In this document: positions 20,366 to 20,672 of the stretch, piece after piece
Numbering within the stretch: position 1 is the stretch's first letter
How the letters are laid out: every line of letters starts with the position of its first letter
Assembly: GCA_958430865.1 (NCBI GenBank)
Contig: CAUDNR010000275.1
Location: 1,416-22,087, forward strand
DNA length: 20,672 nucleotides
From: Entrophospora sp. SA101
Lineage: Eukaryota; Glomeromycota; Glomeromycetes; Entrophosporales; Entrophosporaceae
Direction of reading: 5' to 3'
Position numbers and translations under genes: made by a program
Notes under the pieces: model-generated
Database searches by the model: none
What the model saw: the letters and a program-made list of their open reading frames with translations, nothing else
What the model was told of the DNA's origin: nothing

Positions 20366-20640
20366 TAATCAACGAAGACAATTACCATTAAAATATATCG
20401 GCAGAGTTATAAATGATTTAGCAGAGTTATTGAACGAGACTGACCTATATGACGTAGAAATTAAAGTTGGGAAGACAAGAATATTAAAACTTTCAAAGCT
20501 CATTCTGATATTTTAAAAGAAAGATATTTCAAAACTGCATTATCAAATAATTAAGGTAAAAATATCTGGAAATGGTATTACATTATTTGAAAGAGAATAT
20601 TTCTCCAGATATATTGAAGTTTTTTGACGTAAAATTTTAT
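20366..20640 (+). pseudogene. BTB domain protein N-terminal fragment, frameshifted
   Basis: QLPLKYIGRVINDLAELLNE, then TDLYDVEIKVGKTR (to about 20480), match the start of a BTB domain. The next conserved block, FKAHSDILKERYFKTALSNN, is in another frame (from about 20496), so a frameshift lies between them. After a stop, GNGITLFERE and ISPDILKFFDVKFYY resemble the later BTB helices (usual form NISPEVFEIILKYIY) with another frame break. The gene runs toward the window edge and is inactive as it stands. Confidence 0.78.
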
Positions 20641-20672
20641 TATCAACATTTTATTATTTTTATTATAAAAGT

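Noticed and set aside
1..20672. tRNA and rRNA genes
   Set aside because: I looked for the T-loop GGTTCGAATCC-type signature and rRNA-like GC-rich conserved stretches and found none.

Overview
The window is very AT-rich eukaryotic DNA with short introns (49-155 nt), Asn/Ser/Gln low-complexity proteins, decayed BTB-BACK genes and small inverted-repeat transposons. That mixture best fits an arbuscular mycorrhizal fungus (Glomeromycotina, Rhizophagus-like). The organism call is inference from gene style, not from a marker gene.

Layout. At 66-502 (+) lies a truncated fragment of D-arabinono-1,4-lactone oxidase. From about 661 to 5496 (-) lies the most unusual part of the window: 47 tandem units of about 96 bp. 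Read on the minus strand, every unit is an intron-like block. Each ends in YAG or AAG, is followed by exactly three variable bases, and then by a GTAAGT-like (three times GCAAGT) donor. I interpret it as a candidate gene built of 47 single-codon microexons separated by 79-107-nt introns. It has a candidate 5' exon (5496-5398), a terminal exon with a stop codon (729-661) and an AATAAA signal (647-642). Diverging from it, at 5705 (+), is a small unrecognised gene with short introns and an apparent 1-nt frameshift.

A two-exon mitochondrial pentatricopeptide (PPR) protein gene follows at 8962-6446 (-), then a heavily decayed methylcrotonoyl-CoA carboxylase beta-subunit pseudogene (about 10180-9076, -). 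After about 3.3 kb with no recognisable gene comes a two-exon class I 3',5'-cyclic nucleotide phosphodiesterase (13507-16181, +). It has a low-complexity insert inside its catalytic domain and possible PKA sites in its tail.

The right end (about 18.6-20.67 kb) is a mobile-element graveyard. It holds two fragments of BTB-domain pseudogenes separated by a perfect 104-bp tandem duplication of a GC-richer element, a diverged third copy of that element, and two abutting MITEs that share one TA target site.

The genes do not form a pathway. The phosphodiesterase (cAMP signalling) and the PPR protein (mitochondrial RNA metabolism) look like intact single genes among decayed duplicates and repeats.
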